Shown here: positions 10,333-22,396 of the stretch, one piece after another | Layout of the letters: every line of letters begins with the position of its first letter | Numbering within the stretch: the stretch's first letter is position 1 | NCBI RefSeq assembly: GCF_963082655.1 | Contig: NC_081553.1 | Coordinates: 39,342,945 to 39,406,944, forward strand | DNA: 64,000 nt | DNA from: Stomoxys calcitrans | Lineage: Eukaryota; Arthropoda; Insecta; Diptera; Muscidae | Direction: 5' to 3' | Notes under the pieces: generated by a model | Seen by the model: the letters and a program-made list of their open reading frames with translations, nothing else | What the model was told of the DNA's origin: nothing | Database searches by the model: none | Position numbers and translations under genes: made by a program

Positions 10333-10782
10333 ACTAGTGCTGATGAATTCGGATGTACTGGAAGCCGAATGCCAATCTCAAACTGTCTATGAGCACGTTC
10401 ATAGATCCCGATTTCTGGAAAATTGGTGAGATGATCCGTCGGAAGGCTGGATATGTTTCGAGCAAGGTAGAATCGTAAAGACCATCTCTTACCAGTAGCA
10501 AAGACACTTAAGGACATACTTCTACCGAGCTACGAGATTTTGGTACGGTCAGCCATGCCAATGTTTTGAGTACAGCCCCAAAAATGTCTCTTTTGCCAGG
10601 CCTAAAAAGTGTGATGGGGAATTGTTTTTGTAGTATACGGAATTTAGGGTTAAAAAGACGGTGCCCCGTAGTTTGAGATAAGGTGTTTTTCAAGCGGGGG
10701 TGGATGATCCAATTTTAAACTCAATGACTTCTATTTATTGCTTAGCAAAAGCCTGGGTTCGAATCCTGACCCAAAGCGACTA
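10333..10782. other. Unassigned sequence, possible old SINE remnant
   Basis: No gene is supported. GGGTTCGAATCCTGA near 10757 is a B-box-like match and may mark another SINE, but no A box or body is visible. Confidence 0.3.
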
Positions 10783-11010
10783 TGTATATATACCTAAGCC
10801 AATTATCGGCTTGTTGTGCGTTCTTAATCGGAAAAGTGTCCCCGAAGAGAGCTATGTCAGGAATTTTGAGCTACTTACAAAATCCTTAATCGCTCTCCAT
10901 TCTATATTCTAAAGTTGGTTTCAGTCTGGTATCGCATCAGGACCCAAGTGCAGGAGTCTATTAGCTGCGAAATCCGAGCATTGACTTAGGAAATGTTATG
11001 GAAAGTTTTA
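10783..11010 (-). pseudogene. LOA-like LINE 3'-end fragment (third copy)
   Basis: The same 3' region as copies 1 and 2 (AATCGGCTTGTTGTGCG, then TACTTACAAAATCCTTAAT). On the minus strand it holds decayed coding for the C-terminal HFLxxC..F motif. It lies directly beside copy 2 in the same orientation, so two 3' ends are stacked. Confidence 0.65.
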
Positions 11011-13096
11011 GGTTAGGTAGGGTTGAAAAGAGGGCGCAGATATTAATCCGCCCCATGTTACTGTGGACATCCATCTTAGACAGTAATCGGCTTATTGTAC
11101 GCTCTAAAAACTAAAATAGTAAAAAGTAACCTCGAAAAAGAAAATTTTATGTTAGGAATTCCGTTCTACTTACAAAATCCTTAGTTGTTTTCCATGTCAC
11201 TCCCCCAAGTTGGTTCATGTTTGGTATTATGTCTCCACCTAAGTGCCGGTGTCGGTTAGTCGCGAAAGCCGGGCAGTGACATAGGAAATGCTCCAATGTC
11301 TCATCATTTTCCCCACATGCCCTACCCATGCTCTTACTTCCGCACCGATTTTGTATAAGTGAGCTCGTAGTCCTATGTGTCCCGTTATGACACCTATAGC
11401 TATACTGACCTCCTTCTTACATCCTTTCAGTAATATCCTGGTCCTCTCACACTCCGGATCACCCTATTGGATTTTCGCCGTCGTACCGACTGTTCCACAA
11501 TGTTGAATGAGCATTCGTCGCCCACTCCCTTGACTCGGACTGCGTTGACCCAAAGGTTTCGCGTTAACCAAGTTTATTGACGGTAGTTCTCTGGCCTTCA
11601 CTGCCAAATCGTCTGCCCTTTCATTCTCCCTTACTCCGTTAGGGCCCAGCACCCAAACGATGCGGATTGTGCCATCCTCAGAGAAGGCGTTAATCTCCTT
11701 CTTACCTTGCAAGGCTGTTCGTGACCTTAATGTCCTGGTTGTTATTGGCCTTTTGGCAAATTTAAGAAAAAGATATTCACACACGACGTCCTCGCATTAG
11801 TACCACACCACCTCACGCATCCCGTGATCGCCCGTATCTCCGACTGCAGGACCGCATTATTGTCATGCAGTCTAAAACTGATCTCAGTACCTGCGATCCC
11901 AATGTAGAACCCCAGGCCCTCTTTGTTTCCTAGCTCTAATCCATCCGTGTAACATGATCTTCCAGACGGCAATGCTAGGTTTTCGTCAGTCCAAGACTGT
12001 GCCGCTGGCAGCAGTGCCTCGCACTCGACTTCAAGGTTCATCTCAGGTATCCGATCGGAAATCTCTTCCCTTCCTTCCAGGTTTCCTATCGTCGCCTCGA
12101 TTATACCGCGATGGTATGAGCTGTTCCCATCCTCAATCCATTCTAACATCGCCTTAACTCTCATAGCAGCAGTGGCTGCCTCAAACTTAATCTGTATGTC
12201 AATGGTTCGGACATCTAGAATAGTCTACACTGCCCTAGTGGGCGTGGTCCTCATCGCTCTGCCTATGGCAAGACAACATATTCTCTGAACCTGTTGTATG
12301 GTCCTTATGTTGCACTTTTTCTCCATAGCAGTCCACCAAACTACTGTGGCATAAGTAAGTATTGGTCTAATCACGCTCCTGTAGAGCCAGTGGACTATCC
12401 TAGGATTCAGGCCCCATTTCGACATACATAGTGCCCAACATCTGTGAGTCTTCTCAGTACGCTTCTGAATGTGACCCTTCCAATAAAGTTTCCTATCCAA
12501 GATCACTCCTAAGTATTTGACCATGTCAGATATCGAAATCTTTTTATTGAGGAAATGTGGTGCGTCAAATTGGCCCACCTTCGTTTTTCTCGTGAACAGG
12601 CATAGTTCTGTCTTTTATGGGTTAACACTGAGAGCCCTGGGTCTAGCCCAGCCGTGTGCCATATGCAAGACCCTTTCGGTCCTTCTACATAGCTGGTTCG
12701 GACCCTTATTCCTAAGAAGTATAACAATATAACATCGTCTGCACAGCAGACGGGTTCAAATCCCTCCTCAGTACTGATCTAAGGATTGGATCAATGTGTC
12801 GGTCCGCCCATTATTAAAGGCCCCCTCCATGTCAATGCAAACCGCCATTGTGTACGTCTTGGCATGAAAGGATTCTTCTACTTCATGCACAACCTCGTGC
12901 GGGGCAGTCTCCACCGATCTTCTCGTGACATAGACATGCTGTTTGTATTTAAGCAGTTCGCTGGATGTCCTACTCTCTATCATGGTATCCACAATGCGTT
13001 CCATGGTCGCATGATTTGCCTTGCCGGGAATGGGTATAAACACCACCCTTACCTGCTGCCAGGCTTGCGGAGTATATGCAAATCCTAGGCACGAGA
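11011..13096 (-). mobile_element. LOA-like non-LTR retrotransposon, copy 2
   Basis: A 2.1-kb LINE on the minus strand. In 5'-to-3' order: RT fragments (13046-12225), RNase H (12164-11500) and the C-terminal motif MGRACGENDETLEHFLCHC (11329-11270), then the same 3' UTR as copy 1 (CAGATATTAATCCGCCCCAT at about 11037). It begins further downstream than copy 1. Compared with copy 1 it lacks about 150 bp between the EGAFNN block and the catalytic box. The catalytic box reads CADD instead of YADD. Several frameshifts are present, so it is inactive. Confidence 0.85.
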
Positions 13097-13186
13097 GAAG
13101 TTTTACATGGCTGAATACCTAAAAATGTTACCAAAATTAATCAGATTCCAACCGCAGCTGCAAATTTCTTTTGTTTTTGGTGTCAT

Positions 13187-13465
13187 TATAGGCGGGCCCC
13201 ACTGTTTAACCTCTACTTTACCTCCATTATGCTCTTTTCCTACGTCATTAAGATCATATCACGTGGGGTCGATTGTACGATGATTGCCTCAAGCTGCCTC
13301 ACCAATTACGTCTGTAATAGGCTCAACCTCTATCTCAAGGATCTTGCCGCTTCTTACACTGCAAGAAGTTTGAGGATATCCGTCACCAAATCTTCAGTCA
13401 CATTGTTCACTACATGGACAAGGGAAGTATTTGAGCAGTTTGATGTGAATGTCAAGAGGCCTTAA
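13187..13465 (+). pseudogene. Jockey-clade-like reverse transcriptase fragment
   Basis: The plus strand reads GGPPLFNLYFTSIM, then KIISRGVDCTMIASS, then NRLNLYLKDLAASYTARSL, then KSSVTLFTTWTREV. These blocks match Jockey-type RT around and after the catalytic box. The YADD position reads RGVD, so the site is destroyed. The conserved 'KSSxTLFTTWT' stretch is the strongest clade hint. It lies opposite in strand to the adjoining LOA-like copy 2, so it is a separate insertion. Confidence 0.7.
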
Positions 13466-14688
13466 GATTCCTACAACAAACTATTCCAAACAAAGCCCAA
13501 TAGAAAATATACCCTCGTATATATTTTACATTTTGAATTTCTAATAAACCAAACGAAGAAGAAAAAAATGGAAAACATTTGCAACATTCTCGCCAAATTA
13601 AAAGAGATTTTTAATTTGTTGTGATAAATTGTTTTTAATTACTTTTTCATTCGCATGGAGCGAGCATAGGGACATTTGCAACATTCGGTAGCAACGTTAC
13701 CAAACAATTCAGCAAACGAGTTGAGATATAAAATTTGACTTGACACCAGAAGAATTTTCATTAGAAAGACATGGGGACAGAACGTATGAACGGACGACAG
13801 AGCGAAGTGTTCCAAAAAACATATCATCCGTATCAGGAACACACAAAAATATTATAAATTAATGTTGGGACATGGGAATGTCAGCCAGCAAAAGATAATG
13901 CCACAATTTCTGTGTAGTCTCTCATTCTGGATGTCTGTCCGTCTGTCTGTCCATCCCAAAAACATTCCATTCATATCTTAGCACTAGGTTTTTGTTTCAT
14001 TTCCCTCTCTCAGATTTGTGTTTTTTTTTGTGTCTTGGATGATTGTGACATTTCATCACGGAATGGCGTTTACATGTCATAGCCAAAACGGAAAATTAGA
14101 AGATTTGGTGGTACCCCTGCTTTTGCTTCCTTAAAAACAGGGGGTTTTATTTAGCAAAAGATTGCAAACAACGAATAGCCACAGTACTTGACACTTGGAT
14201 TCTTAACATGACATCAACGTCGTCTGTGATATGTTGTGATTCCTTAACACTATGAGAGCAATGACAACATTTAACTTGGCAAAGAGTAGTAGTTTGGAGC
14301 TGGAAGAATAGCAGGGAATGTGGGCCAGAGTTGCCGATGATGAATTCAAAAACTTGTATTCAAAAAGAGTTACATTTCAAGGATGTACATCAATATTCGC
14401 AAATTTTTTTTATGAGAATTAAATTTTGATGCAGTTTACATAAAAATCAAAATTCGACGAGAAATGCTTCTTTTAAAATTACGATTATATTTTCACAGAA
14501 ATTCAAACAAAATCCATAATTTGAGGAGATTTTTGAGAATAAAATTAGACGAGATTTTGAAGAAAACCAGAGTTCGACTAGATTTTCATACAAATCAAAT
14601 GACGACGAGGTTCTCTTTGCAAATCAAAGTAAGTCAAGACTTTCTTAGAAATGTAAATCTCTTTCACATTTCAACGAAATCGGGTAAA
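13466..14688. other. Spacer DNA, no gene seen
   Basis: AT-rich sequence. A short GTCTGTCCGTCTGTCTGTCC run lies near 13935, without the rest of a TCE tail. 14350-14690 is very AT-rich with repeated AATTTTGA/AAATTCGAC phrases. Short open frames show no domain. Confidence 0.5.
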
Positions 14689-16639
14689 AAACAAGTAAAA
14701 GCGTGCTAAGTTCGACCGGGCTGAATCTTATATACCCTCCACCATGGATCGCATTTGTCGAGTTCTTTTCCCGGCATCTCTTCTTAGGCAAAACAGGATA
14801 TAAGAAAAGATTACCTCTGCTATTAGAGCAATATCAAAATATGGTCCGGTTTGGACCACAATTACATTAAATGTTGGAGACCTGTGTAAAATGTCAGCCA
14901 ATTCGAATAAGAATTGCGCCCTTTGGGGGCTCAAGAAGTAAAATAGAGAGATCGATTTATACGGGAGCTGTATCGGGCTACAGACTGATTCAGGCCAAAA
15001 TAAAGACGTATGTTGATGGTCATGAGAGAATCCGTCGTACAAAATTTCGGGCAAATCGAATAATAATTGCGACCTCTACAGGCTCAAGAAGTCAAGATCC
15101 TAGATCGGTGTCTATGGCAGCTATATCAGGTTATAAACCGATTTATACCTTATTGGGCGCAGTTGTTGGACATCATAACAAAATACTTGGTGCAAAAATT
15201 CATTCAAATCGGATAATAATTGCGCCCTCTAGAGGCTCAAGAAGTCAAGACCCAAGATCGGTTTATATGACAGCTATATCAGGTTATTGACCGATTTGAA
15301 CCATACTTGGCACAATTGTTGGATATCATAACAAAATACTACGTGCAAAAATTCATTCCATTCGGATAAGAATTGCGCCCTCTAGAGGCTCACGAAGTCA
15401 AGACCCAAGATCGGTTTACATGACAGCTATATCAGGTTATAGACCGATTTGAACCATACTTGGCACAGTTGTTGGATATCATAACAAAATTCTACGTGCC
15501 AAAATTCATTCAAATCGGACAAGAATTGCGCCCTCTATAGGCTCAAGATGTCAAGACCCAAGATCGGTTTATATGACAGTTATATCAAAACATGGACCGA
15601 TATGGCCCATTTACAATACCAACCGACCTACACTAATAAGAAGTATTTGTGCAATATTTCAAGCGGCTAGCTTTACTCCTTCGGAAGTTAGCGTGCTTTC
15701 GACAGACAGACGGACGGACGGACAGACGGAGTCCCCTTATCGGCAGATAGGTCTATATGGCAGCTATATCTAAATATAGTCCGATCTAAACCATATTAAG
15801 GTCGGGTGTCAGGAGGCTAAAAATAACTCACTGTTTCAAATTTTAGCGAACTCGGTTAAAAAAATAAAACTTTTATGGCCTTCAGACCCTTTATCGGGAG
15901 ATCGGTCTATATGGCAGCTATATCTAAATATAGTCCGATCTGTATCATATTAATGTCGGATGTTGGGAGGCTTAAAACTGCGAACTATTTCAAATTTCAG
16001 CGAATTCGGATAAAAAATAAAGCTTTTATTGGCTTCAGACCCCCTTATTGGCAGATCGGTCTATATGTCAGCTATATCTAAGTATAGTACAATCTGAACC
16101 ATATTAAGGTCAGATGTTGAGAGGCTTAAAATAACCCACTGTTACAAATTTCAGCGAATTCGGATAAAAAAATAAAGCTTTTATGAGCTGCAGACCCTTT
16201 ATCGGGAGATCGATCTATATGGCAGCTATATCTAAATATAGTCCGATCTAAACCATATTTGGGTCAGTTGTCGGGAAGCCTTAAACTACTCACTGTTTCA
16301 AATTTCAGCAGAATCGGATGAAAAATAAAGTTTTTATGGGCATTAAACCCTTTATCTGAAAATCCAAATCCAAATATGGTAGGATTTGGCCCGTTCAAGA
16401 ACTTAACTAGCGTGCATCAAAAAGACGTATCTGTGCCAAATTTCAGCTCAATATTTAAATTTTTTAATAACTCTAGAGTGATTACAACCGACGGAAGGAC
16501 AGACACAAAGACATCATTAAATCGTCTTAGAATTTTACAACGATCCGAAATATATATACTTTGTAGAGTCGTAAATTCGATGTGTTGCAAACGGCATGAC
16601 TAAATGAATATACCCCCTATCGTACGGTGGTGGGTATAA
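14689..16639 (+). mobile_element. Chimeric TCE: type B core, then type A-prime core
   Basis: The 5' end is at 14689 (AACAAGTAAAAGCGTGCTAA, mutated palindrome, TATACCCTCCACCATGG). Type B monomers run to about 15610. A partial tail follows (GCGTGCTTTCGACAGACAGA at about 15690), but instead of the TATA/terminal block the sequence changes to A-prime monomers. Their GTCTATATGG landmarks lie at 15751, 15905, 16059 and 16213 (154-bp steps). A complete tail ends at about 16639 (GGTGGTGGGTATAAAAAT). Two elements appear joined inside their tails and cores. Confidence 0.85.
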
Positions 16640-17680
16640 AAATGAAATTGTTGCGCTTTGTTTGTTTGTTCCGCACAAACTCAAAAAGCGACTGATCCGA
16701 TTTTCATGAAATTTTCTCAAAAGGTAAAGTTTCAGCCTTCGGTGAAAATAGGATACTACATTGTTTGATATCCGAAGGGGACGGACCCTCCCCCTTACCC
16801 TTATTTACAAAAAAGCCAGATCTCGGAGATACGTGCACTGATTTAAGCTAAATTTTGTATACCACCTCATGGTACCCCAAAAACACGAAATTGGTATATA
16901 ATTTTGCGGACAAATTACCTGGGGGGACGCCCCATCTCCAAACCCACCCGAACGGACATGTTTACCAACTGGGACAATATGGGTATCAAATGAAAGGTAT
17001 TTAAGAGTAGAGTACGAAATTGGCATAAAAATGTTACCCTTAGTGTGGGGGTGGTTCCCCACCCCCAAAAAACACCACCCAATAGGACACTTTTACCGCT
17101 TGGGGCAATATGGGAGGCAAATGAAAGGTATTTAAAAGTAGAGTACTAATCTGACATAAAAATTAATTCCTTGGTGTCTGAGGGGGCTTTTCACCCTCCA
17201 AAACGCCTTGCGAGACATATTTACCGGTTGGGACAATATGGGTATCAAATGAAAGTTAATTGCTAGTTCAGTACAAATCTTTTATAAGAATTTGGACCAA
17301 GGTGTCTACGAGGCCTCTCCAAATCCAAAAAACTCCAAAACGGACATGAATGTTCAACGTCCAACAAAATGGGTGTAAAATGAAAGGTCTTTGGGAGTTG
17401 TCCACGAATCTGATATACACATTTGGGACAGAGTCTGGGACCGGCCCATCCACTTAATACCCTTCAATAGGACGTGTAGTTCGAGCGGGATAATATGAAG
17501 GGGGTATGTAAGTAGAGTTCGAATCTAATGTTGATGTAAAGATTCAAGTTTCTGGATCATGTCCTGCCGTTCAGCAGGACATGTAGATAGCGAAAATAAA
17601 GGACTCAAATACATTTTTTTTTAGGTTTTAGTGTCGGGGGGATGGATCCCCTCCTCTCAATAAAAACTACACCAAACTGT
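16640..17680 (+). mobile_element. Helitron-like element, 5' part with tandem repeats
   Basis: Begins AAATTGTTGCGCTTTGTTTG and GTTTGTTCCGCACAAACTC, then GATATCCGAAGGGGACGGAC. Degenerate repeats of about 120-150 bp follow, marked by AATATGGG..CAAATGAAAGGTA (near 16979, 17107, 17236, 17360). It matches the 5' and repeat parts of the element at 46.4-48.6 kb. No CTAG 3' end is visible. Confidence 0.7.
17558..17583. other. Perfect 10-bp stem-loop
   Basis: CATGTCCTGC and GCAGGACATG flank a 6-nt loop. It lies near the end of the Helitron-like repeats. Helitrons carry a 3' hairpin, but the expected CTAG a few bases later is absent. Confidence 0.6.
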
Positions 17681-17783
17681 CATATATGACGAAAGATAAT
17701 ATATTGTACTCAAATGAAAGGATGTGTCAGAGGGCAATCCCCTTTCCCCTATACTACCCAAAAAAGAAAAAAAAATTATATTT

Positions 17784-19391
17784 TGTACCCACCATCATAG
17801 GATGGGGGTATACTAATCTAGTCAGTCAGAATATTCGTCTAGTATATATATTCTTGATCGTTTCGACATTCTGAGTCGATCTAGACGAACGCATAAAGCT
17901 AGCCGCTTAAAAATTTGCACAGATATTCATTTTGATGTAGGTCGTTGGGGATTGTAAATGGGCCATATAGGTTCAGATTTAGATATACAATAGCTCCCAT
18001 ATAAACCGATCTCTCGATTTGATTTCTTGAGCCCCTGGAAGAAACAATTTTTGTCCGATTTGGTCGTAATTTTGCATGTAAAGTTCCGCCACGACTTCCA
18101 ACAACTGTGTCAAGTACAGTCCAAATTTGTCTATAACTTAAAATGGCTCCCATGGGATCGGATCTCATGATTTGACTCCTTGAGCCCCTGGAAGCCTCAA
18201 TTTTTGTGTTGTGTTCCATTGTGACCTTCAATAACTGCGTCAAGTACGGTCCAAACATGTGTATAATCGTATATAGCTCCCATATAAACCGATCTCCCGA
18301 TTTGACTTAATGAGCCCCTGGAAGCCCCTATTGTTGGCCGATTTGGCTGAAATTTAGCATCTATTGTTTTGTTATTACTTCCAATAACTGTACCATCTAC
18401 GGTTCATATAAACCAATCTCCCGATTTGACTTCTTGAGCCCAAAAAACTCGCAATTTTTGTCAGATCTAGGAAACGTGTGGCTCACTTTAGGGGCTGAAG
18501 AAGTTAAGATCCCATATTGGTTTATATGGCAGCTACATCAGGTTATGGACCGATTTGAACTATTCTTAGCACAGTTGTTGAAAGTTATAACAAAACACCT
18601 CATGAAAAATTTCAGCTAAATCAGATAATAATTGCGCGCTCTAGTGGTTCAAGAAGTCAAGACCGCAGATCGGTTTATATCGCAACAATATCAGGTTATG
18701 GACCAATTTGAACCATTCTTAATACAGTTGTTGGAAGTCATAACAAAACATGTCATGCAATATTTCAGCCAATTCGGATAGGAATTGCTCCCTGTAGAGG
18801 CTCAAGAAGTCAAGACCCCAGATCGGTTTATATAGGGGAGCTATATCAGATTATCCACCGATTTGAACTATTCTTAGCACAGTTGTTGGAAGACATAACA
18901 AAACACGTAGTGCAAAATTTCAGCCAAATCGTATAGAAATTGAGCCCTCTAGACGCTCAAGAAATCAAGACCCCAGATGGTTTTGGACCGATTTGAACCT
19001 TAATCAGCACAGTTGTTGGAAGTCATAATAAAACACATCATGCAAAATTTCAGCTAAATAAATACGCCCTCTAGAGCCTCAAGAAGTTAAGACCCAAGAT
19101 CGGGTTATATGGCAGCTTTATCAAAACATGGCTCGATATGGACCATTTACAACCCCAGCTTACCTATAACTTAAGAAGTTTTTGTACAAAATTTTAAGCG
19201 CCTAGCTTTATTCCTTCGTAAGTTAGCGTTAGCTTTCGACAGGCGGACGGACAGACCGACAAACATGGCTAAATCGTCTTGGAATGTTAAAACGATCAAG
19301 AATATACTTTGTAGAGTCTCTGATGAATATTTCGATGTGTTACAAATGGAAAGACGAAATTTGAACCCTCCACCCTATAGTGGAGGGTATA
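17784..19391. mobile_element. Inverted TCE: two type B arrays in opposite orientation
   Basis: The left half (17784 to about 18450) starts with a tail end read on minus (GTACCCACCATCATAGGATG, ATATATTCTTGATCG) and continues with type B monomers in minus orientation. Near 18440-18490 the orientation switches. The right half runs as plus-strand type B monomers (GGTTTATATGGCAGCTACAT) to a plus-strand tail at 19235-19391 (GGCGGACGGACAGACCGA, AAGAATATACTTTGTAG, TGGAGGGTATAATAAAA). Both outer ends are therefore tails and no 5' end is present. Confidence 0.75.
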
Positions 19392-20105
19392 ATAAAATGT
19401 TGACAAAATTCCTTACGATTTAGATGTGCTCGACGTATTTTATAACGATTTTTCAAAAATTCTAAGGCAACACTGTTTTTTGAGCACACATTTGTTCGCC
19501 CACATGTGAAGACCGTCGACCACCATCACATTTGCCACAAATGTTATGACACCAACTGCAACAAAAAAAAAAAAAAAATCCAAAAACATTCACTACAAGA
19601 ACATGAGATAAAACAAGATTTGCACCAACATTTGCAAACATTCGAATAAAGTATCCATCCATCTACAGGCTGCATGCAAAACAAATGGGTAGACGGCTAA
19701 GCAGGACGCGTTGCATTCAAATAATCATGCAGCCGCCCTAGTCGCAGCCATTGTTGTAATTTAAACGCCAAACAACAAACAGCATTGTATGTGGCAAAGG
19801 GCTTCATATGGTTCACATGAGGCAACGACGACTTAAATCTCAAAATGAAGATGAGTGAAATATGAAGCAATGCCAGCCAAAGTAGATGAGAAGAGTCAAA
19901 TGGAATGTAAATGTGCCAGCATAACTGTAACCATTGTAAAATGTAGCCTTGTAAATTTTTTGGAAAAAAAAAAACAAAAATGTCTCCAGAAATATGTCAA
20001 AATGTTATTCGTGATATCCTTTATTTAGAGGAGATCTCTAATGCTGCTCGCCGTTTTGTTGTTTAATAAGAGATTTGTTATACTTTTCTAAGGGATATTA
20101 GAAAT
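19392..20105. other. Spacer DNA, no gene seen
   Basis: AT-rich, with A runs near 19561-19577 and 19963-19979. No coding signal. Confidence 0.5.
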
Positions 20106-20490
20106 CGTGTTAAGTTCGACCGGGCCGAAATTTTGGAACCCATCACCATGGATTCTGCTAAAAGTTTACACAAAGGATTTGGACCATACGTGACACGATT
20201 GTTGCAAGTTGTAATAGAACACTACGCACAAAATTTCAGCACCTTCGGATACAAATTGAGGCTTCCATGGATTTCAGATGTCAAATCAGGAAATCGGTTA
20301 TACACCGATTCGGACCATACTTGACGTAATTTTTGAAAGTCTTAACAGAAACTTACGTGCAAAATATCATTTCAATCGGATAACAACTACGGCTTTTAGG
20401 GGCTCAAGATATCAAGTCAGGAGATCGGTTTTTTTTTGTCCATAAGCAGGCTAAGTACGAAGATGGGCTATATCGGATTATATCATGATG
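20106..20490 (+). mobile_element. TCE fragment: 5' end plus two diverged type B-like monomers
   Basis: GTGTTAAGTTCGACCGGGCC and GGAACCCATCACCATGGATT form the 5' end. Two monomers follow with GGACCATAC...ACGCACAAAATTTCAGC. The fragment ends with a sequence from the tail-proximal part of type A (TTTTTTTTGTCCATAAGCAG, read reversed). A MITE is inserted at its right edge. Confidence 0.65.
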
Positions 20491-20492
20491 TA

Positions 20493-20668
20493 TTGGGTTG
20501 CCCAAAAAGTAATTGCGGATTTTTCATATAGTCGGCGTTGACAAATTTTTTCACACCTTGTGACTCTGTAATTGCATTCTTTCTGGTGTCAGTTATCAGC
20601 TGTTACTTTTAGCTTGCTTTAGAAAAAAAGTGTAAAAAAAAATATATTTGATTAAAGTTCATTCTAAG
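20493..20668 (+). mobile_element. Mariner-type MITE, right end missing
   Basis: The left terminal repeat TTGGGTTGCCCAAAAAGTAA follows a TA at 20491-20492. The sequence matches the full-length MITEs until ATTCTAAG at 20668, then changes directly to CCGGGCCGAACTTTGG, a type A 5' terminus. The right terminal repeat is absent, so this copy is immobile unless mobilised in trans with a partner end. Confidence 0.9.
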
Positions 20669-22396
20669 CCGGGCCGAACTTTGGATACTTACCACCTCGG
20701 GTATATATCTAAACCACCTTTCATCATAATTCGGTGAAAATTTCATACCTTATGTCCCATATCAGTTATATCAAAATATGTTCCGATTTGGACCAAATAC
20801 TAATAAGTACAGAAGCTATATCTAAAAATAAACCGATCTGAACCATATACGACACGGATGTCGAAAAGCCTAACAAAAGTCACTGTATCAAATTTCAGTG
20901 AAATCGGATTATGAATGCGCCTTTTAAATCGAGATATCGGTCTACATGGCATGTCGAAGAGCCTAATATAAAGCACTGTTCCAAATTTCGGCAAAATCGG
21001 ACAAAAATGGGCTCTTTTATGGGCCCAAAACTTTAAATCGATATATCGGTCTATATGGCAGCTATATTCAAATCGGGACCGATCTGGGCAAAATTGAAGA
21101 AGGACGTCGAAGAGCCTAAGTAAACTCGCTGTCTCAAATTTCAGCGACATCGGACAATAAATGCGTTTTTTATGGCCCCAAAACCTAAAATCTAGATATC
21201 GGTCTACATGGCAGCTATATCCAAATCTAGACCGATCTGTGCGATATTGCAGAAGTATGTCAAGGGGCTTAACTGAACTCACTGTCCCAAATTTCGGCGA
21301 CATCGGACAATAAATGAGCATTTCATGGGCCCAAAACCTTAAATCAAGATATCGGTCTAAATGGCAGCTAATCTGAACCGATCTGAGCCAAATTGACGAA
21401 GGATGTCGAAGGGCCTAACACAATTTACTGTCCCAAATTTCAGCAAAATCAGATACTAAATGTGTCTTTTATGGGCCTAAGACACTAAATCTGCTGATCA
21501 GCTGGCAGCTATATCCAAATCTGGACCGATCTGGGCCAAATTGACGAAGGATGTCTATGGGCCTAACGCAATTTACTGTCCCGAATTTCATCAAAATTGG
21601 ATAATAAATTTTGCTTTTATGGGCCTAAGACCCTAAATCTGCTAATCGGTCTATATGGCAGCTATATTCAAATCTGGACCGATCTGGGCCAAATTGACGA
21701 AGGATGTCGATAGGCTTTACGCAATTTACTGTCCCGAATTTCATCAAAATTGGATAATAAATGTGACTTTTGCGGGCCTAAGACCCTTAATCGGAGGATC
21801 GGTATATATGGCAGCTATATCCAAATCTGGACCGATCTGAGCCAAATTAACGGAGGATATTGAAGGGCCTAACACAACTCACTGTTTTATATTTCAGCAA
21901 AATCGGATAATAAATGTGGCTTTTATGGGCCTAAGACCCTAAATCGGAGGATCGGTATATATGGCAGCTATATCCAAATACAAACCGATCTGAGCCAAAT
22001 TGACGAAGGCTGTTGAAGGGCTTAACACAACTCACTGTTCCAAATTTCAGCATATTCGGGTAATAAATGTGGCTTTTATAGGCCTAAGACCCTAAATCGG
22101 CGGATCGGTCTATATGGGGGCTATATCAAGATATAGTCCGATATATCCCATCTACGAACTTAACCTGCTTATGGACAAAAAAAGAATCTGTGCGAAATTT
22201 CAGCTCGATATCTCTGTTTTTAAAGACTGTAGCGTGATTTCAACAGACAGACGGACGGACATGTCAAGATCCTCTTAAATTTTTACGCTGATCAAGAATA
22301 TATATACTTTATAGGGTCGCAAATGGATATTTCGATGTGTTGCAAATGGAATGAAAAACTGAATATACCCCCATCCTTCGGTGGTGGGTATAAAAA
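20669..22396 (+). mobile_element. TCE, type A core, nearly full length
   Basis: Starts inside the palindrome (CCGGGCCGAACTTTGG), then TACTTACCACCTCGGG. About nine type A monomers of varying divergence follow. The tail is complete: CTGTTTTTAAAGACTGTAGC, CAGACAGACGGACGGACA, ATCAAGAATATATATACTTT and CGGTGGTGGGTATAAAAAT. It is a good reference for an uninterrupted type A tail, notably TTTTTAAAGACTG near 22216, which is the site occupied in the copy at 27.3 kb. Confidence 0.9.

Noticed and set aside
13920..13950. GTCTGTCCGTCTGTC as a further TCE tail
   Set aside because: The TATA block, TATACCC terminus and core monomers are absent around it. It may be an independent short microsatellite.
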